Positions 34,658-41,728 of a stretch of DNA of 64,000 nt are shown here, in pieces. Positions within the stretch are counted from its first letter, which is position 1; every line of letters begins with the position of its first letter. The DNA is from Prevotella sp. UBA4330 (lineage in GTDB: Bacteria > Bacteroidota > Bacteroidia > Bacteroidales > Bacteroidaceae): assembly GCA_002394385.1 (NCBI GenBank), contig DGTS01000039.1:1-64000 (forward strand), given 5' to 3'. A program made the position numbers and the translations under genes. The notes under the pieces were generated by a model. That model ran no database searches. It was not told the origin of the DNA and worked only from the letters and a program-made list of their open reading frames with translations.

Positions 34658-35254
34658 TCAGCCCAGTTCTTCCCCCTTAATTCCGAGTGCATTCATCAGC
34701 GAATAGCCGAGAATCTCCTGCCGGAACTGTCCGCCGGGCATGGGCTGCATGGCGAAGAGCGTCACCGTTTTCTCGTCGCCGCCGCTGGCAAGTGCCCGGC
34801 GCATGCGTGCATAGATGTCGCTGTCCTCGGCATTGGGCACCGCCATGATGCGTTTCACCTCTGGCTGGCTCATCGCTATGCGCAAAATCTCGAGCATCAG
34901 ACTGTCTTTGTCGGCCATCTGCGGCACTTCTACGGCGGTTATAGCAAACTCGCCGAGGTTGTCGCGGAACGCCTTGCCGTTCATCTCCTCGCTGAAAGAG
35001 GCGGGGATGAAGTTCTCCATCGACTTTGTGTCCTCGTTGTGCACCATGATGACGTGCGTCTCGTGGTCGCCCTCGCGCACTCCGCCGTCGAGCGCAATGC
35101 AGTCTATCCACCGCGCAAGGTCGGCCTTTGGCACGCGCCTCATCAGCATGCGCTCGAAATTCACACTGAGGTTGAACGCCACGCGGTCAACATAATCGGC
35201 ATCCACGATGACTACGTTCTCGCTCCATTTGGTCTGTTTCAAATCGATATTCAT
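34658..35254 (-). CDS. Conserved hypothetical protein (DUF6621-like)
   Basis: 198 residues, soluble, no signal peptide. It contains NVVIVDADYVDRVAFNLSVN near 15-33, ALDGGVREGDHETHVIMVH near 55-72 and a C-terminal MPGGQFRQEILGYSLMNALG. I associate it tentatively with DUF6621, a Bacteroidales family of unknown function. It is preceded by a consensus promoter and so is transcribed alone or with the dehydrogenase gene downstream. Confidence 0.7.
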   Translation of the reverse strand: MNIDLKQTKWSENVVIVDADYVDRVAFNLSVNFERMLMRRVPKADLARWIDCIALDGGVREGDHETHVIMVHNEDTKSMENFIPASFSEEMNGKAFRDNLGEFAITAVEVPQMADKDSLMLEILRIAMSQPEVKRIMAVPNAEDSDIYARMRRALASGGDEKTVTLFAMQPMPGGQFRQEILGYSLMNALGIKGEELG

Positions 35255-35259
35255 AACTG

Positions 35260-35290
35260 CAAAGGTAATTTTTTTGTTTTAAACAACAAA
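35260..35290 (-). promoter_or_regulatory. Promoter of the DUF6621-like gene
   Basis: TTTG (35290-35287) and TACCTTTG (35267-35260) on the minus strand are 19 bp apart. A plus-strand promoter for the esterase gene starts 20 bp away. Confidence 0.75.
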
Positions 35291-35308
35291 ATATTCAAAC
35301 GTAATTCG

Positions 35309-35316
35309 TATCTTTG
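35309..35316 (+). promoter_or_regulatory. Esterase gene -7 box
   Basis: TATCTTTG with a start expected near 35323, six bases before the large palindrome at 35329-35389. Confidence 0.6.
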
Positions 35317-35328
35317 CAGTGTTTAAAT

Positions 35329-35389
35329 AGGAGGTGACGTGTCCCACGTCACATAATCACGGCTTGTGACGTGGGACACGTCACCTCCT
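35329..35389 (+). promoter_or_regulatory. 25-bp perfect stem-loop in the esterase gene leader
   Basis: Arms 35329-35353 and 35365-35389 are perfectly complementary over 25 bp with an 11-nt loop. Each arm is itself nearly palindromic around gacgtgtcccacgtc. It lies between promoter and gene and would form at the very 5' end of the transcript. The outer bases are aggaggt and acctcct. It may be an RNA stabiliser, a regulator site or an inserted repeat. Confidence 0.75.
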
Positions 35390-35436
35390 AATGCAAAACA
35401 GACAAATAACTTTTAGTTATATAGGGGGAAATTGCA

Positions 35437-36270
35437 ATGATGAAAAAGACTCTTATATCAATACTGCTGCTTGTGTGTGCCATTCTTTTTGCTACCGAGG
35501 CGATGGCGCAGAAGGGACAAATGGCGGCGATAAAAGGCGCGGTGGAGGACGGATATAACTTCTGGCTATATGTTCCGCACGACTATGCTGAGACGCTGGA
35601 GCGCACTCCGGTAATCATATTCCTGCACGGCGCAAGTCTGTGCGGTAGCGACATGAGGCGCTCGCTGCGCTATGGTCCGATGCATGCGCTGAACCTCGGC
35701 CGCGAGATTCCTGCCATGATAATCACTCCGCAGAATCCTGGCGGAGCATGGAAGCCCGAGAAGATAAACAACATACTGGAATGGGTGCTTGACAACTACC
35801 CAAGCGACTGGACGCGCGTCTATGTCCTGGGTATGAGTCTCGGCGGCTACGGCACGATGGACTTCTGCGGCACCTACCCCGAGAAGATTGCCGCCGGCAT
35901 GGCGCTTTGCGGCGGATGCTCGCTCAGGGACGTTCAGGGGCTGGGCTACCTGCCATTCTGGATTCTGCACGGGACAGCCGACCGCGCCGTTGGTGTTGAC
36001 CAGTCGAAGAAGGTGGTGCGCGCCCTGCAAGAGGCTGGCAACGACAAGATGCTGCGCTTCGACTGGCTGCCGGGTGCCAGCCACGGTGCTCTCGCCCGAA
36101 TCTTCTATCTTGAAAAGACCTATCAGTGGCTTTTCTCGCACCGCCTGAACGACAACCACCGCCGCCCAAATATGGCCATCGACATCAACAACAGCGACCT
36201 GAAAACGGCATATAGCGATATGCGCCGGGGACAGACGGGATATGAAGAGGTGGACGAAATAAGATATTGA
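35437..36270 (+). CDS. Secreted alpha/beta hydrolase (esterase/dienelactone hydrolase-like)
   Basis: 277 residues with a signal peptide (1-24, ending ATEAMAQ). IIFLHGASLCGSD near 64 is the oxyanion loop, GMSLGGYGTMDF near 138-149 holds the nucleophile Ser, FWILHGTADRAV near 178-189 the Asp, and GASHGALAR near 222 the His, so the triad is complete. Likely a carbohydrate acetyl/feruloyl-type esterase or peptidase; substrate cannot be read from sequence. The last 35 residues are Asp/Asn-rich beyond the core. The next gene follows closely in the same direction. Confidence 0.85.
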   Translation: MMKKTLISILLLVCAILFATEAMAQKGQMAAIKGAVEDGYNFWLYVPHDYAETLERTPVIIFLHGASLCGSDMRRSLRYGPMHALNLGREIPAMIITPQNPGGAWKPEKINNILEWVLDNYPSDWTRVYVLGMSLGGYGTMDFCGTYPEKIAAGMALCGGCSLRDVQGLGYLPFWILHGTADRAVGVDQSKKVVRALQEAGNDKMLRFDWLPGASHGALARIFYLEKTYQWLFSHRLNDNHRRPNMAIDINNSDLKTAYSDMRRGQTGYEEVDEIRY

Positions 36271-36302
36271 TTAACGAAACATTGCTTCCAGGAAAACCGA
36301 AA

Positions 36303-36938
36303 ATGACAAGAACAACATGTATAATGCCGAGGTGGACGGCAGTAATCATCGCGCTGCTGCTGGGTCTTTGCACCGCAACAGCACAGGAGAATGCCAACAC
36401 ACGTCAGGCACGCAAGATATTCGACCAGGCATACAATCTGGTGTTTGGTCCGCAGGGATGCTCGCTGAAGTACGACGTGAACATCGTCAGCCTGTACAAG
36501 ACTTCAGGAACCATCTGGTATAAGGGAAAGAAACAGAAATTCACGGAGCCGAGATACAGTGCATGGTGCGACGGAAAGGACTTCTACCGCGTGGACAAGA
36601 AGAAAAAGACGGTGGAGATACTTAATCCCAACTCGCCAAACCGCGACAAGTATGCTTCAAAGTTCAAGTTCAATCCCGACAACTACACATATCACATTGC
36701 GGCAAAAGGCAGCGACCTCATCATCACTCTCAACGCCAAGAAAGGCGTTGACGGCGTGAAGCATGCCAAGGTGACCATCGACAACAAGACCCGAGTGCCA
36801 AAGAGCATCAAGGTAAAGGTGATGTTCTTCTGGGCGAACATCAAAGTCTCCAATTTCCGTAGCGGTATCGATGACGACGACATCTTCACCTTCCCGCGCA
36901 AACAATACAGCAGTTATAAGTTCATAGACAAGCGATGA
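36303..36938 (+). CDS. LolA-like outer membrane lipoprotein carrier protein
   Basis: 211 residues from ATG at 36303; an in-frame TTG at 36267 overlaps the previous gene. A signal peptide (about 1-27, ending TATAQ) is followed by ARKIFDQAYNLVFGPQGCSLKYDVNI and GTIWYKGKKQKFTEPRYSAWCDGKDFY, the pattern of Bacteroidetes LolA-like proteins, and by short beta strands to the end. LolA chaperones lipoproteins across the periplasm; small paralogues with unknown cargo are common. It is likely co-transcribed with the esterase gene. Confidence 0.75.
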   Translation: MTRTTCIMPRWTAVIIALLLGLCTATAQENANTRQARKIFDQAYNLVFGPQGCSLKYDVNIVSLYKTSGTIWYKGKKQKFTEPRYSAWCDGKDFYRVDKKKKTVEILNPNSPNRDKYASKFKFNPDNYTYHIAAKGSDLIITLNAKKGVDGVKHAKVTIDNKTRVPKSIKVKVMFFWANIKVSNFRSGIDDDDIFTFPRKQYSSYKFIDKR

Positions 36939-37020
36939 ATGGTGTATCACTGAGGTGGTGAAACGATGCTTTTGGCATTGCAAAAGAGCATGTTTCACCG
37001 TCCCGTTTGGCATCATTCGC

Positions 37021-37066
37021 AAAGTAAAATAGGCTATTTTACTCAGTAATATAGGCTATATTACTT
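37021..37066. repeat. aataggctatt palindromic repeat, copy 1
   Basis: Two adjacent palindromic units (aaagtaaaataggctatttt then aatataggctatatt). The second unit runs into the 3' end of the helicase gene and encodes its last residues (SNIAYITE). Related copies are at 45591-45658 and 62017-62085. Confidence 0.8.
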
Positions 37067-38553
37067 TCTTGTATCTGTGTTTTGGGCCAGTTTACGAGGA
37101 ACAGTTGTTCGGTGGCTCGTGTGAAAGCGGTGTAGAGCCAGTGGATATAGTCGGGCGAGAGCATGTCGTCGGTCATGTAGCCTTGGTCAACATATACATG
37201 CGCCCACTGTCCGCCTTGTGCCTTGTGGCACGTCACGGCGTAAGCGTATTTTATCTGTAAGGCATTGAAGAAACGGTCTTGGCGCAACTTCTTTATACGC
37301 TCGCTCTTGAGCGGAACGTCGGCATAGTCGTCCATCACGGCATTGAACAACTGCTCGCTTTGCTCGCGCGTCAGCGCCGGAGCCTCCGACTGCAGCGTGT
37401 CGAGCAGTACGGTGGCCTCCAGTTCGTAGTCGTCGTAGTCGGGGAACACCAGCCATGCGTCGGCGAAGGTGAAGCCATAGAGTTCCTGCCTGTTGCGCAC
37501 GCGCTGCACTCTCATGCGGTCGCCGTTGGCCAGGAACGACAGTCCTTCGCCGTCATCCTTCCTCTCTGCCGACTCTTCTTTCGGCAGTCCTTCGTCCTCT
37601 TTCTTCCAGAAGTAGTTGTTCTTCACCACCATCAGCAGGTCGCCCGATGTGAGCGGTTCCTCACGTCCGAGCACCATGGCGCGTATGCCGTTGTTATAGA
37701 TGTTTGCCCTCTTGTTGCTTCTCACCACCACTATCGTCTCGTCCATACCCACGTGGCTGTACGACGAACTGAGTTGCTCTATGAGTTCGTCGCCCGGCAC
37801 GCGGCGGATGTCGGCGAAGCGGCTGAATACTATTCGCGGCAGTTGGGTCATCTCGTCGTGCGTTATCATCTGACGTATCATCGTGGCGTTCCACAGTATG
37901 CCCGACTCCTGGCTCTGGCGTAGCACCTCGTTGAGGTCGGCATGGAAGACACGTATGCCGTATGCCTCCATCACCTGCGGCGAGAGAGCCGGCGACTCCG
38001 CCTCGCCCACGGGTGGCAACTGCGCCTTGTCGCCTATGAGCATCAGCCTGCAGTGCTGACCGCTATACACATACTGCACGAGGTCGTCGAGCAGATGGCC
38101 GCTGCCGAAGAGGGCGCTGGACGATGGCTGATGGGCATTGGGCGATGAGTTTCCCGAGGGAATCATTGATGCCTCGTCAACGATGAAGAGCGTGTGCTGG
38201 TGCTTGTTGAAGTTCAGCGAGAAACTGGTGTCCTCGCCGTTGTATGTTTTCTGCCGGTAGATGCGGCGGTGAATGGTGAACGCCTCGCTGCCAGCATTCA
38301 GTGAGAACACCTTGGCGGCACGCCCCGTGGGAGCCATCAGCACCACGCGCTGCTTCATGTTGTGCATGGCGCGCACTATGGCACCGGCGAGAGATGTCTT
38401 TCCTGTGCCCGCCGAGCCGCGCAGAATCATCATGCTCTGGCCGTCGCGACAGGCGGCGAAACGGCCGAACTCATCTATCGCCGCCGACTGTTCGGCAGTG
38501 GGAGTGAGCCCGAAGGCACGGCGTATCTCGCTTGAAAAAATGTCTTCAATCAT
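37039..38553 (-). CDS. RecD-like superfamily 1 DNA helicase, copy A
   Basis: 504 residues. Walker A ILRGSAGTGKTSLAGAI near 41-57, Walker B LFIVDEASMI near 120, MLIGDKAQLPPVG near 173, and the C-terminal UvrD/RecD motifs VTCHKAQGGQWAHVYVDQG and WLYTAFTRATEQL near 440-485 define a RecD2/Pif1-like 5'-3' helicase. About 85-90% identical to copy B at 45868-47337. It differs by a 7-residue insert after IPSGNS (SPNAHQPSSSA), encoded by a degenerate repeat at 38120-38149, and by a C-terminus formed from the palindromic repeat at 37044-37066. Both copies look functional. Confidence 0.9.
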   Translation of the reverse strand: MIEDIFSSEIRRAFGLTPTAEQSAAIDEFGRFAACRDGQSMMILRGSAGTGKTSLAGAIVRAMHNMKQRVVLMAPTGRAAKVFSLNAGSEAFTIHRRIYRQKTYNGEDTSFSLNFNKHQHTLFIVDEASMIPSGNSSPNAHQPSSSALFGSGHLLDDLVQYVYSGQHCRLMLIGDKAQLPPVGEAESPALSPQVMEAYGIRVFHADLNEVLRQSQESGILWNATMIRQMITHDEMTQLPRIVFSRFADIRRVPGDELIEQLSSSYSHVGMDETIVVVRSNKRANIYNNGIRAMVLGREEPLTSGDLLMVVKNNYFWKKEDEGLPKEESAERKDDGEGLSFLANGDRMRVQRVRNRQELYGFTFADAWLVFPDYDDYELEATVLLDTLQSEAPALTREQSEQLFNAVMDDYADVPLKSERIKKLRQDRFFNALQIKYAYAVTCHKAQGGQWAHVYVDQGYMTDDMLSPDYIHWLYTAFTRATEQLFLVNWPKTQIQESNIAYITE

Positions 38554-38574
38554 CAGTTTTTTCGACAGAAAACG

Positions 38575-38625
38575 TTGTCATGTCAAATTAAATGCGTAAT
38601 TTTGCATCACACGAGTGCAAAAGTA
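38575..38625. promoter_or_regulatory. Overlapping divergent promoters between helicase A and membrane protein gene
   Basis: Plus strand: TTG at 38575-38577 and TAATTTTG at 38597-38604, 19 bp apart. Minus strand: TACTTTTG at 38625-38618. The same sequence is present without a single change upstream of helicase copy B. Confidence 0.65.
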
Positions 38626-38633
38626 ACAAAAAA

Positions 38634-39128
38634 ATGGGAAAAAGGCGCGCCTTTCTTAATAATAATTTCGCACTTGCGGCAATGGTGGTGCTGCTTGCCG
38701 TTGCCGTGTTCCTGAGTGTGGCACGCCCGGTGTCGTTTGCCGGAGAGATGGAGACAAGGGAGAAGGAGGTGAAGCAACGGCTCGTGGAGATACGCAATGC
38801 CGAGGAGAACTACCGCCGTGCCACGGGTCACTACACCGCCAGTCTCGACTCGCTTGTGACACTGCGGCTGCTGAAAAAGGGGCATCAGACGATACCTTAC
38901 ACCAACGGTCAGCCGTTCCAGGCGGCGGTGGGAATGGTGAAACTGCCGTCGGGGCGCATGGTGCCGATAATGGAATGTGGCGCGCGCTACGATGAGTATC
39001 TGGCGGGACTCGACAAACACGAGATCGCAGCACAGATAGAGCGTGCCGATGCCGAGGCGCGATACCCGGGACTGAAGATAGGAGACCTTACGTCGCCTAA
39101 TGACAATAAAGGGAATTGGGAAAGATAG
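38634..39128 (+). CDS. Single-pass inner membrane protein of unknown function
   Basis: 164 residues from ATG at 38634; the upstream ATG at 38592 precedes the predicted promoter. One membrane helix (NFALAAMVVLLAVAVFLSVA, residues 9-28) is followed by a periplasmic domain with EIRNAEENYRRATGHYTASLDSLVTL, a pattern like the start of pseudopilin-type proteins (helix then small beta domain), and GARYDEYLAGLDKHEI. No recognised family. It is followed by a DUF3822 gene. A 5' fragment of this gene is duplicated at 45716-45788 next to helicase copy B. Confidence 0.7.
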   Translation: MGKRRAFLNNNFALAAMVVLLAVAVFLSVARPVSFAGEMETREKEVKQRLVEIRNAEENYRRATGHYTASLDSLVTLRLLKKGHQTIPYTNGQPFQAAVGMVKLPSGRMVPIMECGARYDEYLAGLDKHEIAAQIERADAEARYPGLKIGDLTSPNDNKGNWER

Positions 39129-39197
39129 TGTTATTGACGTTGCGACAGCAGTAATCTCGACATGACATTCTTTCGCCATCCCGCTAAATATTAAAAT

Positions 39198-39995
39198 ATG
39201 GAGCAGAAACAAAGACTCACGATACGACTGAGCCGCTATGCGATGTCGTTCTCAGTGGCCGATGCCGAGGCAGAGGCGCAGATAGAGTATGTGCCATACC
39301 CTATGAAGAGCGGCATAGCGCCCGCAGCCAATCTGCGCGAGGCGTTCCTCACCGAGCCGATACTGCAGAAAGGATTCAGCAAGGTGCTCGTGATGATGAG
39401 CACGCCCGTCGTGATGGTGCCCACCGAGCAGTTCCGCATCGGCACCGAGACGGACATCTACAACCATGCGGTGACCGAGCACGAGAACGACCTCGTGATG
39501 TATTCCGTGCTGACACAACTGAATGCCGTGGCTCTCTTCGCCGTGAACAAAGACCTGAAGACCGTCATCGACGACCATTTCGCCGACGCCAAGTGGTGCC
39601 CTGTGTGCCAACCGGTGTGGAACTACATGCACCAGCGCAGTTATGCAGGCATACGCCGCAAACTGTATGCTTATTTCTACGACAAGCACATGTCGGTGTT
39701 CAGTTTCACGGAAAACCGTTTCCGCTTCGTTAACACCTTCGACGGAACAAACTCGCACGACAGTGTGTTCTTCATACTCTCGGTGTGGCAGCAACTCGGA
39801 CTCGACCAGCGGCGCGACGAGATGCACCTCGTGGGCGACATTCCAGAGCGCGAGGAGATGATAGAGCAACTGCACAAGTTCCTGCAAAACGTGTATAAGA
39901 TTAACCCATCGGGCGACTTCAACCGCGCGCCGATAACCCAGATAAAGGGACTGCCATACGACCTCATGGCACTATATCTGAAAGGAAGAGGGTGA
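39198..39995 (+). CDS. DUF3822 family protein
   Basis: 265 residues, soluble. It shows the DUF3822 layout found in most Bacteroidetes: RLSRYAMSFSVAD near 10-22, a central HENDLVMYSVLTQLNAVALFAVNKDL near 95-120, FVNTFDGTNSHDSVFFILSVWQQLGLD near 185-210, and MHLVGDIPEREEMIEQL. This pattern is reminiscent of the actin-like ATPase fold, but activity is not established. It usually precedes rsmD, as here (58 bp gap). Confidence 0.85.
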   Translation: MEQKQRLTIRLSRYAMSFSVADAEAEAQIEYVPYPMKSGIAPAANLREAFLTEPILQKGFSKVLVMMSTPVVMVPTEQFRIGTETDIYNHAVTEHENDLVMYSVLTQLNAVALFAVNKDLKTVIDDHFADAKWCPVCQPVWNYMHQRSYAGIRRKLYAYFYDKHMSVFSFTENRFRFVNTFDGTNSHDSVFFILSVWQQLGLDQRRDEMHLVGDIPEREEMIEQLHKFLQNVYKINPSGDFNRAPITQIKGLPYDLMALYLKGRG

Positions 39996-40052
39996 GGAAA
40001 AAGTGAGGCGCAAATGCCATCAACCCTGAATAACGACCTTCATAACTGAACA

Positions 40053-40583
40053 ATGAGAATAGTAACAGGAAAATACAAGGGACGCCACTTCGACATCCCG
40101 CGCACATTCAAGGCAAGACCTACGACCGATTTTGCCAAGGAGAACATCTTCAACGTGCTGACGGGAAAGATAGACTTTGAAGGAGCGACGGCTCTCGACC
40201 TCTTCTCCGGCACGGGAAGCATATCTCTCGAACTGCTATCGCGCGGGTGCAGCCAGGTGGTTAGCGTGGAACTCGACCGCGACCACCATGCTTTCATACG
40301 CCAGTGCCTCAAGAAACTGGGCGACGAGAACTGCATTGCGCTGCGAGGAGACGTGTTCCGATTCATGAAGTCATGCCGACAACAGTTCGACTTCATCTTT
40401 GCCGACCCGCCATACGCTCTGGAACGCCTGCCGGAGATTCCCGACCTCGTGCTCAATAACGGTCTCCTTAAAGACGGCGGCATCTTTGTTTTCGAGCATG
40501 GAGAGAAGAACGACTTCTCGGCTCACCCCCGTTTCGTCGAGCATCGCTCGTATGGCAGTGTCAACTTCTCGCTGTTCAGATAG
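40053..40583 (+). CDS. rsmD: 16S rRNA (guanine966-N2)-methyltransferase RsmD
   Basis: 176 residues. It methylates G966 of 16S rRNA. Features: MRIVTGKYKGRHF at the start, RPTTDFAKENIFNVL near 25-39, the SAM-binding LDLFSGTGSISLELLSRG near 49-66 and the catalytic FADPPYAL near 115-122. Length fits the family. A strong terminator follows. Confidence 0.95.
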   Translation: MRIVTGKYKGRHFDIPRTFKARPTTDFAKENIFNVLTGKIDFEGATALDLFSGTGSISLELLSRGCSQVVSVELDRDHHAFIRQCLKKLGDENCIALRGDVFRFMKSCRQQFDFIFADPPYALERLPEIPDLVLNNGLLKDGGIFVFEHGEKNDFSAHPRFVEHRSYGSVNFSLFR

Positions 40584-40591
40584 GTACTGAC

Positions 40592-40613
40592 ATAATCTGA
40601 GTAGTCAGATTAT
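40592..40613 (+). terminator. Small hairpin after rsmD
   Basis: ataatctga and tcagattat pair over 9 bp around gtag, just after the rsmD stop. Confidence 0.45.
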
Positions 40614-40632
40614 TCCGAATAATACGAAAGAA

Positions 40633-40674
40633 AAAAGAAAATCCGACCATCATCGATGGTCGGATTTTCTTTTG
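40633..40674. terminator. Rho-independent terminator after rsmD
   Basis: aaaagaaaatccgaccat pairs with atggtcggattttctttt over 18 bp with A-run and T-run flanks, so it can act on both strands. Confidence 0.9.
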
Positions 40675-40705
40675 TAATTACATACTATTTGCCCCCATTC
40701 TATTG

Positions 40706-40747
40706 ACTCCCCGCCCCTGTAGGGGTGGGGTAGGGGTGGGGTCAGCG
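40706..40747. repeat. GC-rich palindromic repeat, distant copy
   Basis: Begins gactccccgcccctgtaggg and continues as ggggtggggtcag; the same family as 6336-6376 and 6432-6472, 34 kb away. It lies just past the stop of the minus-strand nucleotidyltransferase gene. Confidence 0.75.
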
Positions 40748-40767
40748 TTTACCTCCTTTTATTTGAC

Positions 40768-41679
40768 TTAGAACAACTTCTGAGGATAGACGCCCTCGTT
40801 GATGAGTTGCTGTATGCGGTCAACCGTTCCCTGGCGGTCGGCGGCGTAAGTCACGCCGAACCACTTAGACGTTGTGTCGAGAACGCGCACCGAAGCGGTG
40901 CCCTCAACGATGAGTTTGTTCACCATCAGCGGGATGAAGAACTCTGCCTTCAGGTTCTCGATGTTCTTCGGGTCGCTGAGGAACTCCTTGAAGTAAGCCT
41001 CGCTATACTCGAAATAGTCGGGTGTGAAGCCCCACATGTTCATTGATACTGGCGTGTTGTCGTCAACTGCAACCCACTCGCCCTGCTCGTCCTTGTAGCA
41101 CACTGCACCGTTGACGCGCATTATCTCGGTGCGCTCAACAACAGTGGTGAGGTTCTCGTTGTCGTCCTTCGAGCAGATGCCACGTGCCACAGTGCCGTTC
41201 TCCGACAGTGTGTTGCCCACGCGGAAGCCCACCATGGCGTATGTGTTCTTTGCGCCTTCGGGCAGTTCGCTGAGGAACTTGCCAATCACCATGAATGCGT
41301 CGCGGTTGTAGAAGTCGTCACAGTTGATGACGCAGAACGGCTCCTTGATGGCATCCTTCGCCATGAGCACGGCATGGTTGGTTCCCCACGGCTTCTGTCT
41401 TCCTTCCGGAACGTCGAATCCTTCGGGCAGAGCGTCGAGGCTCTGGAACACCAGTTCAGCCGGTATATGACCTTCGTATTTGCTCAATACCTTGTCGCGG
41501 AACTCCTGTTCGAAGTCTTTGCGGATAACGAAAACTATTTTTCCAAATCCTGCCTTGATGGCATCGTAGATACTGTAGTCCATGATGGTCTCGCCGTTAG
41601 GTCCCAGACCGTCAAGTTGTTTCAGACCGCCGTAGCGGCTTCCCATTCCTGCTGCGAGGAGTAATAAAGTTGGTTTCAT
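40768..41679 (-). CDS. Sugar-phosphate nucleotidyltransferase
   Basis: 303 residues. The nucleotide-binding signature LLLAAGMGSRYGGLKQL lies at residues 5-21, followed by GPNGETIMDYSIYDAI. CVINCDDFYNRDAF near 115-128 supplies the metal-binding Asp pair. The family transfers NMP to a sugar phosphate; the sugar cannot be read from sequence. It lies 49 bp downstream of the beta-glucosidase gene in the same direction, so the two are probably one operon. Confidence 0.88.
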   Translation of the reverse strand: MKPTLLLLAAGMGSRYGGLKQLDGLGPNGETIMDYSIYDAIKAGFGKIVFVIRKDFEQEFRDKVLSKYEGHIPAELVFQSLDALPEGFDVPEGRQKPWGTNHAVLMAKDAIKEPFCVINCDDFYNRDAFMVIGKFLSELPEGAKNTYAMVGFRVGNTLSENGTVARGICSKDDNENLTTVVERTEIMRVNGAVCYKDEQGEWVAVDDNTPVSMNMWGFTPDYFEYSEAYFKEFLSDPKNIENLKAEFFIPLMVNKLIVEGTASVRVLDTTSKWFGVTYAADRQGTVDRIQQLINEGVYPQKLF

Positions 41680-41728
41680 GTTTTTTATTTTTGAGTTCTA
41701 TGTATTTTTATGGTTTTCTTGTTATTTG

